This document shows positions 45,841 to 58,314 of a stretch of 64,000 nucleotides of DNA, piece after piece. The first letter of the stretch is position 1. Each line of letters begins with the position of its first letter. Source of the stretch: Sciurus carolinensis (taxonomy: Eukaryota; Chordata; Mammalia; Rodentia; Sciuridae); NCBI RefSeq assembly GCF_902686445.1, contig NC_062221.1, positions 34,302,575 to 34,366,574 on the forward strand, read 5' to 3'. Position numbers and translations under genes: made by a program. The notes beneath the pieces are model-generated. The model saw nothing but the letters and a program-made list of their open reading frames with translations. It did not search any database and was not told the DNA's origin.

Positions 45841-47954
45841 CAGAAACTGCGAATCTCTACTATATGCTAAATGCCCATGAGAGAATAGTTTGTTTCCTAT
45901 AGGCATTAATAATTTTAATTTTTTGAAGAGGTATAATTAATCCAACCCAGGAAAGAAACAAATTTCGTCCTATAGAACTAATAATAGTTTTACTATGTAG
46001 ATTTTAGGCTTGGGACATATTGGTATTAGAGTCATGGATGAATAAATTGAACTGAATAATAACAAAATAATTAGTATTTAAAAATCTTGTTAAAGGCAAT
46101 TTGAATCAATCCAGGGTCTTTGAGAAAGACTTATCTGAAGCATAAAAAGAAGAATTTTTGACCCACTTATATGAGATGAGCATACTGTAACCATATTGTA
46201 AAAGCAATTGTCAAAAATTAAATTATAAATTATAAAAAGTTAGCACAACAGAAGGTTAAAAATCAACACTAAAGAAGAGGGAAAAAATCTTAGTAGGGAA
46301 AGTTTTAAAGTTATTCAGAAAATATCCTGAATAATGGTCTTCTAACTAATACATTTGAAGTGCACACCACGTTTTTCTTTATTTTGGAATTATCAGTCTT
46401 AATTGTATAATTAATAAAGCATTTTAAGCACCCTCAGGAGTAAGAGTTTGTAAACATTATAGATTTTCACACGGGTGACATTGTATTATAGTTTAATTAC
46501 TTTGGAGATGCCTATAGACTAATCTCCCATGAAGCTGAGTTTAAGTGCAATTGAGCAGGACTGGAAATTCCTCTAGGATTATTTTTTGTCAACATATAGA
46601 TGAAATAAGCAAACATTGTCTAAGTAATATTATGCAGCTCACAAAGACATTTCCCAGTTGGGTTACCTCTCCCACAATACTTCATCTTAGGGTTTTCAGT
46701 AACAGCAACATCTTTCACCTCCTACTCCTTTGGAAATGAGAAAAATTTTATGATTAAGCTTCTTATTTATAACACAAATTTTCTAAAGCTCTTCTTGTCT
46801 CATTGAAACATTATTTCAAGCATCTGGAAATAGCAATAGGAATTTCATAAGGAAAAAGTGATGTCTGTTTTCCTGTAAATAATGTTCCATGTGTTATTGA
46901 CACTGTAGGTTTACTCAATTTGATTTGTTGTGGTTTTTCTAGCAGATTCAGTGAAAGGCGTGTCTCTTCTTTTCTATGATGCTCAGTTCTGTTGATGAGG
47001 ATAAACCAAAACTGGGTCTGCTTTTTCTTACCTTGCTATTTCTTTCCTTCCTTCTCCTCCTGAGCAAGGTCTTCTGTTAATATCCACTTCAAGTACCAGA
47101 ATTTAAAGCTATCCTGCTTCCTCTCACAGAACGCTGGGACTGTGAGCAGATGTTGCACTTATAGAAGTGATACTGGATTAGAACAGATTTTTAGAATCCA
47201 ATTTCCCAGGAAAATCACAGGGTCCTAAGTCTTATAAATAAAGATAAGATTATAAATAAAAAATAAGTAAGTAGTATCCATCCTCAAACATTACTAAAAA
47301 ATCAAATGATATTTCACGTTAAATCAGCAATTTGCATCACCCAATTTTTTCATAATACTCCACAATATGTGAAAATAACTTTATATTAATATGATCATCT
47401 TTGGCATCTTTGATTTACCTATAATAGATTAATTTTCATCAATATATGAAAACCTTTCTAACATTTTCTTAATAAAATTAATAATTTGTGTATTTTTATG
47501 TTTGAAAGTAGGCACACGAATTTTCTATAAAATGTACAGAGGTGAAAAATATGTGCAAGATAAGATGAATGAATGAATTTGTGTAATATGTCTATTTTAT
47601 AATGTATGGAAAAATTGTACCTGAATGTACTTTTGGAGAAATTAGTTTTCATGTGACATTTTGTGTTTCAGAATTCCTAAGTCAGGGAAGTGTCCTCTAA
47701 CCTTTATTACTGTATTAGGAAATAACATCTGAATGTCCTCAGGATGAATTTAGCTAGAAATGTCAAAAGAGCAAGGGGCAGCTTGTGGAATATCATGAAG
47801 TCATGGTGAAATGTTAATCAAGGTAATTCTATCATGAAGATGTGTGGTGTTTGAGGGAATATGTAGCAATGGTGTAAGAAAGACAGCTGGTGAGCAGGAC
47901 AAATGGGATTGTTTATAGTAGCATAATCATAATAAATTAGAAATAATCAAGTAT
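45841..47954. other. AT-rich DNA, nothing recognised
   Basis: No repeat family, exon or RNA gene recognised in about 2.1 kb. Confidence 0.35.
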
Positions 47955-48115
47955 TACAAAATATTTCACACATATTATCTCATTAAATTCTCACATCAAA
48001 GTGATAATAGAGAAACTGAGCCTGAGCAACTTAGTAAACTCTCCACATTGACAAAGTAGTTTTGAAACAAGGATCTATTCTAGTGTTTACTTTTGCTACC
48101 TATTACTATGGGTTT
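47955..48115 (+). mobile_element. MIR fossil
   Basis: 'tatctcattaaattctcaca', 'agagaaactgagcctgagcaacttag' and 'gaaacaaggatctattc' match the core and tail of MIR in the right order. Confidence 0.75.
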
Positions 48116-48247
48116 ATAATTGTGATATTCTACTCTCTTTTGACCTATACTAGACAGGGTTGTCTCCTGTGAATTGTTTCCCTGACAGTGAATTTTCCAC
48201 ATGCCTTAATAGAGCATACCAGAATGAGTGTAATCCTAGCTATTTAA

Positions 48248-48699
48248 TGTGAGGAGCCATTCATGATTAGCAGAATCAGGCCTGACTGAGCCATGGGACA
48301 CAGAGGTCTGACTCCCAGGAACTGGTAGACTGAGAGACTGTTTCAGATAGTCAGAGAGTAGGTGACCCTGGTACAGAGGTGGCTCACTCCTGAGGAAATG
48401 CTAATTCTCTCAGCAAATGACTTCCCTCACTCTCCCCCATCCTGTTCCTCACAGAAGAAGTCCCTCCCTGTTTGGGCCCTGTGGGACTATAAATAAAGGT
48501 GAAGGTGGGCTCCTCCATTTTGTTGGAGGCCAGATCTGGTATGACCCGATCCATCACACCCCCTTCCATTTGAAAAGATTATTAGCTTTTGTGTTTATTG
48601 ATTAGATAAGTTTATTAGTACTTGCTTTATAGCCAGCACCGTCCTCTGACAGAAATCCCTTCCCTCATCCACATTGGATGTGACAGAAACACCCCCACA
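48248..48699 (+). mobile_element. Class II (ERVK-like) solo LTR
   Basis: A 452-bp block begins TGTGAGGAGCC and ends CCCCCACA, and is flanked by a 6-bp duplication with one mismatch ('atttaa' at 48242-48247, 'atttag' at 48700-48705). A 6-bp TSD and TGT..ACA ends fit betaretrovirus-like class II elements. Inside are TATAAATAAA at 48488-48497 and a CT-rich stretch. No internal viral sequence remains, so the provirus was probably lost by LTR-LTR recombination. Opposing ~60-codon frames inside it are shadows. Confidence 0.75.
48488..48497 (+). promoter_or_regulatory. TATA box / possible AATAAA of ERVK-like LTR
   Basis: TATAAATAAA combines a TATA box with an overlapping AATAAA, about 210 bp before the LTR end. 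It may serve as promoter, as polyadenylation signal, or neither. Confidence 0.5.
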
Positions 48700-48705
48700 A
48701 TTTAG

Positions 48706-49041
48706 TTTAATATCTAGATATTTTTGCAATTTGTAAAATTAATTTTCATTAACAATTTAAATTCAGCTCAACATATCCTGTTCCTCTTTTACTTTCTGGC
48801 ACAAATGTAGTTTAATCCAGTGCTGCCTACTCAAACCTGAATTACTGCAGCTGTGAATGGCCTAAGGGATACATGCTATGGAAATGACCAGGCTGAGTGG
48901 TCACTCCTTAAATTTATAATCACTAGACTCAAATTGATACTACCTGATAATCTTATGACATTTTCCTATTTCTTATCTATCCTACACTCCAAAATAACTT
49001 TACTTCCTTTCTTTAAAATTATATCAAAAATTTTTCCATTC
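48706..49041. other. No recognised feature
   Basis: AT-rich DNA between the solo LTR and the ID. Confidence 0.35.
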
Positions 49042-49056
49042 TATTTTGCAGCTGAA

Positions 49057-49163
49057 GGGCTGGGGATATAGCTCAATTGGTAGAGTGCTTGTCTTTGCAA
49101 GCACTAAGGCCCTGGGTTCAATCCCCAGCATCACCAAAAAAAAAAAAAAAAAAAAAAAGTAAG
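49057..49163 (+). mobile_element. Young, complete ID SINE
   Basis: Full-length ID with intact A box and B box ('gggttcaatcc'), an A25 tail and a perfect 15-bp TSD (49042-49056 and 49164-49178). It is the best-preserved SINE here and could be polymorphic. Confidence 0.96.
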
Positions 49164-49178
49164 TATTTTGCAGCTGAA

Positions 49179-52100
49179 AATTTTGATTTTTATATCACAG
49201 TGGAAAAAACAGGGTTAGAAAGGAGCTTTTTCAAAGACTTACTACCACATGTAACAATTTACCCGTACCTGCATTCATAGTTTACTGCTTATGTGTTAGC
49301 ATGAATGAATTGTCCAAGTTCCTCTCCAAAAAAGTATTTCCATGTTTTGCACAAAATCCAATATTTTTATTTTGAAAGGCAATGCCCCACCAATTTTCCT
49401 TCCTTTCCTGGGTCATGGATTTCCTCCTTCTTTTCTGGATCACTATAATCAGAAAACAGACATTATTTAACTTCTTAATATAAAAAGGGCCCACATTCAG
49501 CACTAGTGCACTTTTCCATTCCTACCTCAATTTTTCATAAAATATCAAGTTTTTTATCTGTCCATCCACAGAAATTGATGTCCATTTTGCTAAGTCTGTT
49601 GGTCAATTCTCAGTCCACATTTTATTTGATTTAGCATAATACTTCATCTCTCTTCCTTGAAGTGCTTTTCTTAGCTAACTACATTCAACTCTCCTGAGTT
49701 TCCTTCTAATTCACTAGGTTATTTTCTTTCTAATTTATTAATGTAATAAAAATACACCTCAACAAAAGTTCTACTGTATTTTATCCAAGTTTGAGCTGAC
49801 CTGAGTTTGTGTTTATTGGATTAATCATCTTATAAGTAAAATATGAAATAATAGAAATACATTTGGGGAAAATGAATGCTTAATCCTATAGTATCCTTCA
49901 ATATATCATATACTTATTAGAGAGGATAAATGTGAACTCTAAAGAACATAACAAATGCTCTCAGAAATGGAATGCTGTGTGGGAGGCTAAGAGATTATAT
50001 GTACACTTAAGTGTAATTTTATGAGTTCACTATGTACAATGATAATATACAAGAAATATGGACATCATATATTGATTAAGAAAACTTCACTTTGTATTAT
50101 ATTTATGTTGCTCTTATATTCAGGTTTATTTGATTTTATGCCAACTAAATTTACCCTAGTACTTTTCACAGGAATTTCAAACAAGTCAATTCCACCTCAT
50201 GTTAAGTCTGTATAATTGTCTTTCTAAATTAAACTTATGAATCATAAAATTTGTTCCAACTAAGATTAACCTTGATTTCCACGACTCTAGTCTATCAGAA
50301 AACCTTAAACTTATCAGGTAGTCTATATAATATCTCCTCTGTATATTTGATAATCCTATTTTTTATCTTAACATCTACAGTAGCAATAAAATGATTTAAC
50401 TGAAAACTGTGAAAGATACGTCATCAGTGAATATTACAAGCAAAATTTGTCCAGGTTAAAGATTTAGACAAGTCCATTTAAAAATTAAAGATCTAGTTAA
50501 TTATACAATTTAGCTGATTTCACATTTTTCAGCAAGTTACTCTATGATCAATAATTCTGTCTAAAATGAAATAAAAATATTGTAGCACAACTTGTTCTTC
50601 CATAAACAAATGAGTGCTTATTTATAGTTTTTGTTTTTTAGGAATTCCCTCCAATTTTATATTTATTTAACTACTTATTATTCACCAAGACATATTTACC
50701 ACTTACTATATGAGAAACTTAGCACTAGTAGATGCAGATCAGATACATAATTGTCCTTATTAAGAATCTTGATAACTCATTTTCCTAAATTTATTGATTT
50801 GCAGTCTTTTTTATTATTATAAAATAAACTCTTCTGTTTTGTACATGACTCTTAAATCTTAATTATCTAGATCATTTAACATTTTCTCAAATGAAAACAA
50901 TAAACATGGATTTTTTTCATAAAAAGCTTAATTTAAAAAGATGTTTGTATGCTGCAATTTTCTTTAATTATTTTTCATTATCATATAATGGAATATATAA
51001 GGACAATGATAGATGAAGTATGGGAGTAGAGCTTCAGGGTCTCTTTCTTTACTTCTCTTTTCATATGGCAGTTGAATTGCTTAAGTTCACATAAAAGAAA
51101 AATGAAAATCATGTTTTCCTGTCTTTCTGTGTATTGCATACTATTTTGAAGATGAGTTGCTCCTTTTTACAAAGTTTGGCTCATCTGGACTAACTTCATT
51201 TTTTTATTGTTATTGTTGTTGTTGATCATGAACAGTTTTGTTTTGACTGCTAATATGGTCTTTATTCATTAGAGTGATCCGTGATATGATATCCTTCTCT
51301 ATCATGAAATAAAGAGAGATGTTTCAGAAATAGATATGACTTAATGCTAATTAAATGTGTTCTGAAAGTGAAGACTGGAAACACCTGCATTCCTAAAAAG
51401 ATTTCTCAGTGCTGTGAAGTTTAACTGCAGTTGCTGGATGGCTCTAAATTTGCTTATTTCTAACTGAAGACTGGAGTATGATCTTTTAAAGCTTCAAGTA
51501 AAATTATTCCAAAACTCCAGGGATAACAGTCTCTAAAGAAATTATTGTATTTCAGTCCAGAACAGATTATTTTCTTTCATGATTTTTAAGCCACCTGCTA
51601 CTGCAGTTGGGTTTGTTGATTTGCCTTTATTTTTCTTGGAAATAAAAACATGCCATTGGTTGCCATTGCAAGGTACCCACTGAGTATATATGTAACCTCT
51701 AATTATGCTCTTTTGTTAATTTTGCTGGTGATATTTTTTAGATTTGCTTCTTTTTGCAAAGTAATTTGGCCAGGCATATGCACTACTGAAATGAATATGT
51801 AACGTAGTATGAATGTCTGGAGGCTGCCAGGTGAGCATCTGAACTCAGGTTAAAGTGGTGGAGAGATTGGAAGATAAGCATCATCTGGGCTGAAGGAGCT
51901 GAGCAATGACTGGACTGTCAAAAGATAGAGTTCTTTGGGAAGGCCCAAGGGTGAATGGGAGAGAACTGTTTGCTGTAGAAAATGATACCAAATGCAATTT
52001 CATGAGAATTATGGTTATAAAAGAATGAAATAGACTATTTTGTGAGGAGAGTAGTGTTGCTCAAGAATGAAAATATCTATTGTCTATAATTTTATAACAA

Positions 52101-52452
52101 TCATAATCGGTGAGACCTTTTCTACTGTCATATAAATTAGAAGCACCTGCTGTTACTGTAATAACAACTCCTGACCCTAGTATGTCAAATGGATTTTCCA
52201 GGCATTGAAAATTACTGTTGTCATGGAGAACTGCAACTTTCCTGGAAAAAGAACATTTTTGAAGGATTAAAAAGAATATGAATTGCTGTTTTATAATATT
52301 ATGATCAACATACAATTGCTTATGTCTGGATGATATAGTTGTATAGTAGTCTGACAATTTTTACTATATGTGACTAAATAATCTAGTCGATAATCTAGAG
52401 GTAATCTGAAACTTCTATCTTTATTACATGATAGGGGAAGATATTATATAAT
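49179..52452. other. AT-rich DNA, nothing recognised
   Basis: 3.3 kb without a SINE, LINE, LTR or microsatellite I can name. Parts around 51370-51960 have more even composition and look single-copy. No exon-like frame. Confidence 0.35.
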
Positions 52453-52466
52453 CAATAATTATTTTC

Positions 52467-52565
52467 TTTTTTTTTTTTTTTTTTTTTTTTGCGGTGCTGG
52501 GGATTGAACTCAGGGCCTTGTGCTTGCAAGGCAAGCACTCTACCAACTAAGCTATCTCCCCAGCC
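52467..52565 (-). mobile_element. Young, complete ID SINE, reverse
   Basis: T-tail, intact B box ('ggattgaact') and A box ('ccaactaagcta') on the minus strand. Perfect 14-bp TSD 'caataattattttc' at 52453-52466 and 52566-52579. Confidence 0.96.
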
Positions 52566-52697
52566 CAATAATTATTTTCAATGATCTATTCCTTTAATGT
52601 TTTAATTTTGTACAGTCATATTAGGCAATGATCCCCTTTGTATTAAAGAACTGAGCAAATGTTTAATTAAAATTAGACATATTAAACTGAAATAACA

Positions 52698-52724
52698 CTA
52701 ATATTAATGTTAAATTAATATTAG
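52698..52724. repeat. Perfect 11-bp inverted repeat, 5-base loop
   Basis: CTAATATTAAT and ATTAATATTAG arms around GTTAA. Pure A/T stem apart from one terminal pair. Confidence 0.92.
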
Positions 52725-52818
52725 CGAGCATTTGTTAACTAAATTATATGGAAATTGGAAGGATAACATTTAGATAAGATAAAATATTTAAATTATATAA
52801 GTTTATAATGCATTAACT

Positions 52819-52838
52819 TTAACAGAATATTCTGTTAA
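52819..52838. repeat. Perfect 20-bp palindrome
   Basis: TTAACAGAAT followed directly by ATTCTGTTAA, no spacer. It lies about 100 bp from the previous inverted repeat. Confidence 0.92.
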
Positions 52839-53501
52839 TGTTGATATTGAATTTCTCTTTATTAAAAATTATTTTCTATAATGTAGTCAAATTAAGAAAT
52901 AGGGACACATTTAATGAAAAATGATATCTTTTGTTATTATTGAAAGTATTTAGAAATATGAAAGATGACAAATAGTTTTATTAGATAAACATAGTTATCT
53001 ATGGAAGTAATTTACCCTTAGTCCATCCATTCAATGAAAAGGTAAGCAGCAAGTGTTACTAGCAGTAAGGGAATAACACAAATCTGACAATAATCTCTGC
53101 CCTCATGGGTCTTACATAATTGAATTATAACATTTTAATGAGACATTAATTAACTGCATATTATATGCAGTATTCATATTAAGACTTCTTTAGTAGAGAT
53201 CCATTATCTTTAGATAATATGATCTATAAAAATTTCTGTAAAAACATTTTCATTACCTCAAAATGTTCTATACTTTTGTAATGGCAGAGGTTTACAGTAT
53301 ATATAATTGTCAAAAACTTTGAAAATGCAAAATTAAAATTTATAATTAAACTGGATAATTAAAGCTATAAAATTTAAGATAAAGTTAATGTATGTAGATT
53401 ACATAGCAATAATGTAGATTTGTAGTAAATATGTGCTGTGGTAAATTTCACAAGAATATATGTGTGTGTATATTTAGATTTATAGATTTATATGTATATA
53501 T

Positions 53502-53722
53502 TTTTTTCTTTGTTTTGCTACTAGGGATTGAACCTAGAGGTATTTTATGGTGCTTCATTACTGAGTTATATCCCAGCACTTTTTATGTTTTATTTTGATA
53601 CAGTTTATTGTTAAGTTGCTGAGGGTCTCACCAAATTTCTTAGGCTAGCCTTCAACTTTTCCATCTTCCTGCCTCAGCCTCCCAAGTTGTTGGGATTATA
53701 GGCATGAGCCACTACACCCAGG
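53502..53722 (-). mobile_element. MEN SINE, reverse, diverged
   Basis: 'gctactagggattgaacct', 'tactgagttatatccca', 'ctgcctcagcctcccaag' and 'gagccactacacccagg'. Many substitutions mark an older copy. Confidence 0.9.
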
Positions 53723-54689
53723 TATACATACATTTTGTTATGGAAATAACAAAAAAGAAAATTGTGAGGAGATGTGGTTTGAAGAAATCTGGAGATTCTA
53801 GGCCCAGGTTCATTTTTTTTTTTCTATTTTAGGAAGGTAGTTTTTATTTTAAGTGATATTAGTTTGTCTCTGTATGCCCCTCAGATTCCCATTATTGATG
53901 TCATACGCAGATAGCACAAGGAAGGCCTCCTATGAACTTTGGATGATTTATATAAAAATAAACCTCTGTTGCCTGACAAAGATGACATTTACCTTTCATT
54001 AGGTCTTCATTTTTAGAAGCAGAGTTACATAGAGAATTGTTTTTTGCAAAAAAAGAGAAATAAGCATTAGTTGTTTTTCCTCCACCTCACTGACACTCAT
54101 TAATTTCTCAGTTATCTTGTTTGAAAGAACTAAAAAAGAACATATCCTACCTGTTATTAATGCCAAAAACAGTTTAAAAGGAAATTTACAGCTCAAGCCT
54201 CTGAGAATAGCTATGTATGTCTGTGCCACCAATTATGACTGATTGGATTAAGAGAGTACAAGGGCAGAAAAGCAGAAGCACAAGGCTGTTGACCTGACTC
54301 CTTTCAATTGATTCAAACAGACTAGTGTTGACCTCAGAACAGAATTATCAGCATTAACCTGAGATAAGGATGATTCATTCAAGTGTCACACTGCTAACAA
54401 ATAAAAAAATTTCTCCTTTTTTCTAAATATGTTTTAGAAAGTAAAATAATGCCATTATGCCATAATCATATACAAGCAAAGGCAGTATATGTGATATCCT
54501 GTTAAAAAATAGAGAAGAAAGGCAGTATGGGTTACTTAGTACAAGCTTGCTGAAATCTGAGCAGTGATGATTTATAGTAAGCCTAATCTATTATCATGAC
54601 TCCCTTTCTATATACTTCTTGTGCTTTCTTTTTGGATCCCTTTACTTCCACTCTGCCCTCCTATTTCTTACCCTGCAAACATAGACCCA
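53723..54689. other. No recognised feature
   Basis: AT-rich DNA with a T-run at 53813-53823. No repeat family or exon recognised. Confidence 0.35.
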
Positions 54690-55105
54690 GGTCTCAGAAC
54701 TTAGCTACAACTCTTACCTCCTCCGTGAGACTCTCCCCGCGTCAGTTCCCTGCTTCAGTGCCAAAGCACCCTTTCATCTTGATGTGGGCGTTTGCTTTGT
54801 GCCTGATCTTGCCCCAAAGACCTTATGGTGGTGGAGTGGTTTCTTTAGACTTTAGGTCTATCACTGACAGAAAATGCCTTAGTAAAAGAATTATGCAAGA
54901 AGCAACTGCCAGAAAGCTGTCCCTGTTGTCTATACCAACTCCTTTTATACTACTTTTAGACACACTGCAATGTCTAAAATGTTATTTGTATTATAGAGTA
55001 CTCTCAATGACTGTGGAGACCACTCTTGTTTGTTTTATCTCCAGTGCTTCACGGTGTCTGGAACATAGTTCACATTCAAATATTTGCTGAATTAATTAGC
55101 AGATG
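54690..55105 (+). mobile_element. L2 LINE 3' fragment
   Basis: 'cttacctcctccgtgagactctcc' starts it. The 3' end shows 'gttttatctccagtgcttc', 'gtctggaacatagttcacattcaaatatttgctgaatt', the typical L2 terminus. The middle is diverged or rearranged. The 164-codon open frame at 54596-55090 overlaps this and is not a gene. Confidence 0.7.
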
Positions 55106-57326
55106 AATGAGAACAACACAGCATTGTTATCATCTTGTAACCAGTAGACACCATTTTGCCTAATACATAATATGTGTGGTATGAGGGAAAAGACTTGTAT
55201 AAAATTTTAGAAAAAGGAAAAAAAAGGACACTCCTGGTAACTTGTGAAGCTTCTCTATTTAGATGTGAAAATTACCAGATGGCATATCAATTCAGTTATA
55301 AAGTAAGTTTGTACCTAAACCCTGAGAAAAAAAAATTGTTTACTAGTTTACATCTGAATATCTGATTTCTTCATTACAAAATGTACTCAGTTTTATAGAT
55401 TATAGTGTCTTGGAACAAAATTGCACAAATATGAATAGTGATGTTTTCTAGTAAAACCAAAGAGTAGATTTTAACTGAAAAGAAAGTAGGTCTTAAGTAT
55501 TCTTCCTATTCACATATAAAAATCAACTACATATGGTGATAAATGTTAGGTTTGGTAATCTCTACATAATGGAAGCAGATATCAGAATATCATAATGTGC
55601 ACTTTTACTATACAATGTTTAACATTTTTTATCTAAATAATGAGAAAATTAAAAAAATAAAAATTTTAAAACGCAAGAAGATCAGACAGTAAGATGTGTG
55701 GGGAAGGCAGAAAAAGCAATGGTAGGAAAACAGGAAAATGGTCCCCTACCAAACAATTATGAACCATCTGGCAAAATTAGGACCCACTATCTTATTAAGT
55801 ACATGTAGGTTCCCTTCCCTCCAATCCATGCAGATTATTTCTGCATGAACTGAGTGATAATTACAGCATTAACTATCATTTGACAATTATATGGTATATC
55901 ATAAATAGTATAGCATTATCTAGATTCTTCCAACAAGTGGCTTTCATACCACTTTAGAAACAATGCACATCCTGACCAAACTACCCAGATAGATAAGTAG
56001 ACACTTTTATTTTTTATTTAAATATACTCAAAGTGGTTATTTCAATACAAACATTTCTGATGGAATTCCAAAATTCTGTAAGATGTATATGTTAGAAATT
56101 AAGTTACAATCACAAAAATGAGTATAAAGACTTTGAAGTTGTTCATAGTTTTATAAATCTTCTCTAAACTATGTACTACTGTATATTGAGAATCATAAAT
56201 CATTCATTGAACAAAATTAAACATGGTCTTTTATTGTTAAACATTGTCTTCTATAGACTTTTAGATAAATATCTGTTTAACATTTCCATTTAATTAGATA
56301 TATATGTGTTAAATATGATGTCTAGCATGGGTTTTGTTTCATTTTATAAGGTCTTCTAGCATACATTATTCGTACTGATAACTTACTGGAAATAAAAAAG
56401 CAGCATATTTTATATACATGATAAAGGACTCATAATAACAGTCATGTAAAAGTACTTTTAAAGTGTGTATAATAGTGAATATTCATTATGCATGCTTTAA
56501 AATTACATTTACTTTTGCATTTTTACACAATTTAAATTGAAGATTTTTTAAATAATAAGTGCTTTTATTGATGCCATTATCAATAACTACTTAATTTCTT
56601 CATAAGAACATATCACAAGTCAAATATTGACTTCCACATAACTAGACTGACAGGAGCAGTCAAATGGTAAACATGACAAATTATAACATTAACTGTCATA
56701 AATTATGGGACTTTTGTTTATTTGCTTGTTTCTTTTATAATTTTTGCTACAATATTAAATTATTAAATATTTATTCAAATTAATTTAAATGGTATTGATA
56801 TTTCCATGTGTAACAAATCTATATTGAAATGTGACAGTAAATTTTAGAAGGGAAAGAAAAAAAATAACTAGGATCCATCTTTTGGGGTTAAAGTAGTTAA
56901 ATTTTAATAGGGAAAACACTTTTTTAAAAGTATGTGACAAAAGTTCTTAAATTAAAATGACTGACTCTGAGGATGGGTGAAACAGAGCATAGAATAAATC
57001 TTCTCAAACAAAATACCAACACTCTAGAGGATTACTTCCATGCTCTGTTTCTTTCAGTTTGTTTCTCTGATCTATCATTGTAATACAGATATAGTTATTA
57101 GTTGTTTCACAATGATTTGGTTAAAATGCCTAAATAAAAAAAAAATAAAATTGAATTATTTTTGACTTCTTGTTGATATCAAATGCTCAATACACTGAAG
57201 AAGAATGAAAGTTATCTTTAATACATCCTAATTCCAGGGTTTTTATAATTGAAGTCATCAGACTAACCAGGACTGTCAGTCTGGACTGGATTAAAATTCA
57301 TAATCTTTTACTCTCTAAAAACTATC

Positions 57327-57366
57327 ATTCTCATAAACCTTTGGAAGCAAGACAGTATAAAGTTAA
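57327..57366 (+). repeat. 40-bp dispersed direct repeat, copy 1
   Basis: Shares with 58275-58314 the core 'ttggaagcaagacagtataa' exactly, plus flanks, with about four differences over 40 bp. The surrounding sequence does not match. Confidence 0.9.
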
Positions 57367-58274
57367 AGTCATGACAACTTTTATGCACGTACATGTGATA
57401 AAAATGTATGCATGTAGGGTTTGCACGTTGATGAACAGAACATGTTTAGGAAAAACTTATGATGGGCGAAATGGTCAGAATGTTAAAATGTGTAATAGTG
57501 GGTTTACTTGTCCATCCCTGCTTAGTTGTTGTATTTCAAACTATTTACCAAAGGGAAAATTAAAGTTGTATTCATGTTAGTCAAACTTCTGTTTGCAAAA
57601 ATATTTATTCTTTGTAAAACACCTCCTGATTTCTTTAAGCTACAATTATTTCCCCTGACAATATGGCATTTTCTGAAATATTCACAAATAACAAGATGGA
57701 TTCTGCCAGTACATTATTTGAACAGCATATAAATATTGATCTGATAAGACACTGCTACCCAGTTCTACCCATTTACATTTACTTTAACAAATTATGATTT
57801 TAGATACAGTGTCTGTCATTGGAAAATCACCCATATATACACATTTATAAGCCTGCTGTGATATGCTATAGACATTATAATTCATCTTATCCAAATTTCT
57901 CATTTCAGAAGATTGATTCCTTTATTCGTAGAAATGCAAAGTAAAACCTCATGGGTCCCTCTAACATAGTTAAAACATTTTCAAAGTCTGTAACCAGTAA
58001 CCATGGAAACTTATCTCCACAGAAACAATGCTCTAAATTAGATGTGAAAAGAGGTCAAGTAAAGGATTGTAATTTCGCTTTTGTTTTCCTTTCTAGTTTT
58101 CAGACACCCAAAAAATACCAATTATATTCTAACAATTACAGATTATATTAGTTGAACATAAACAAAATTATCATGTTCTAAATAATAAAACTTTGATTAA
58201 AATTTTCAGGAAAATTTCTATAATATTTATACATTCCAAGTGAAATGTGTTTCATATGGTTATACATAGTGTTA

Positions 58275-58314
58275 ATTCTCATCAACTTTTGGAAGCAAGA
58301 CAGTATAAAGTAAA
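58275..58314 (+). repeat. 40-bp dispersed direct repeat, copy 2
   Basis: Second copy, 948 bp downstream of the first, same orientation. Confidence 0.9.

Larger units (their letters stand above)
52580..53501. other. AT-rich DNA with two inverted repeats
   Basis: Apart from the inverted repeats listed below and a possible ancient repeat trace at 53090-53130 ('ctctgccctcatgggtcttaca'), nothing was recognised. Confidence 0.35.

Noticed and set aside
49057..49130. tRNA-Ala-like gene on the plus strand
   Set aside because: It has pol III A and B boxes, but the A-tail, TSD and lack of a proper anticodon stem show an ID SINE. The same holds for 14421, 22921 and 52467.
54596..55090. 164-codon open frame, the longest in the window
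   Set aside because: It overlaps an L2 fragment, has no recognisable domain and no promoter or splice context. Likely chance.
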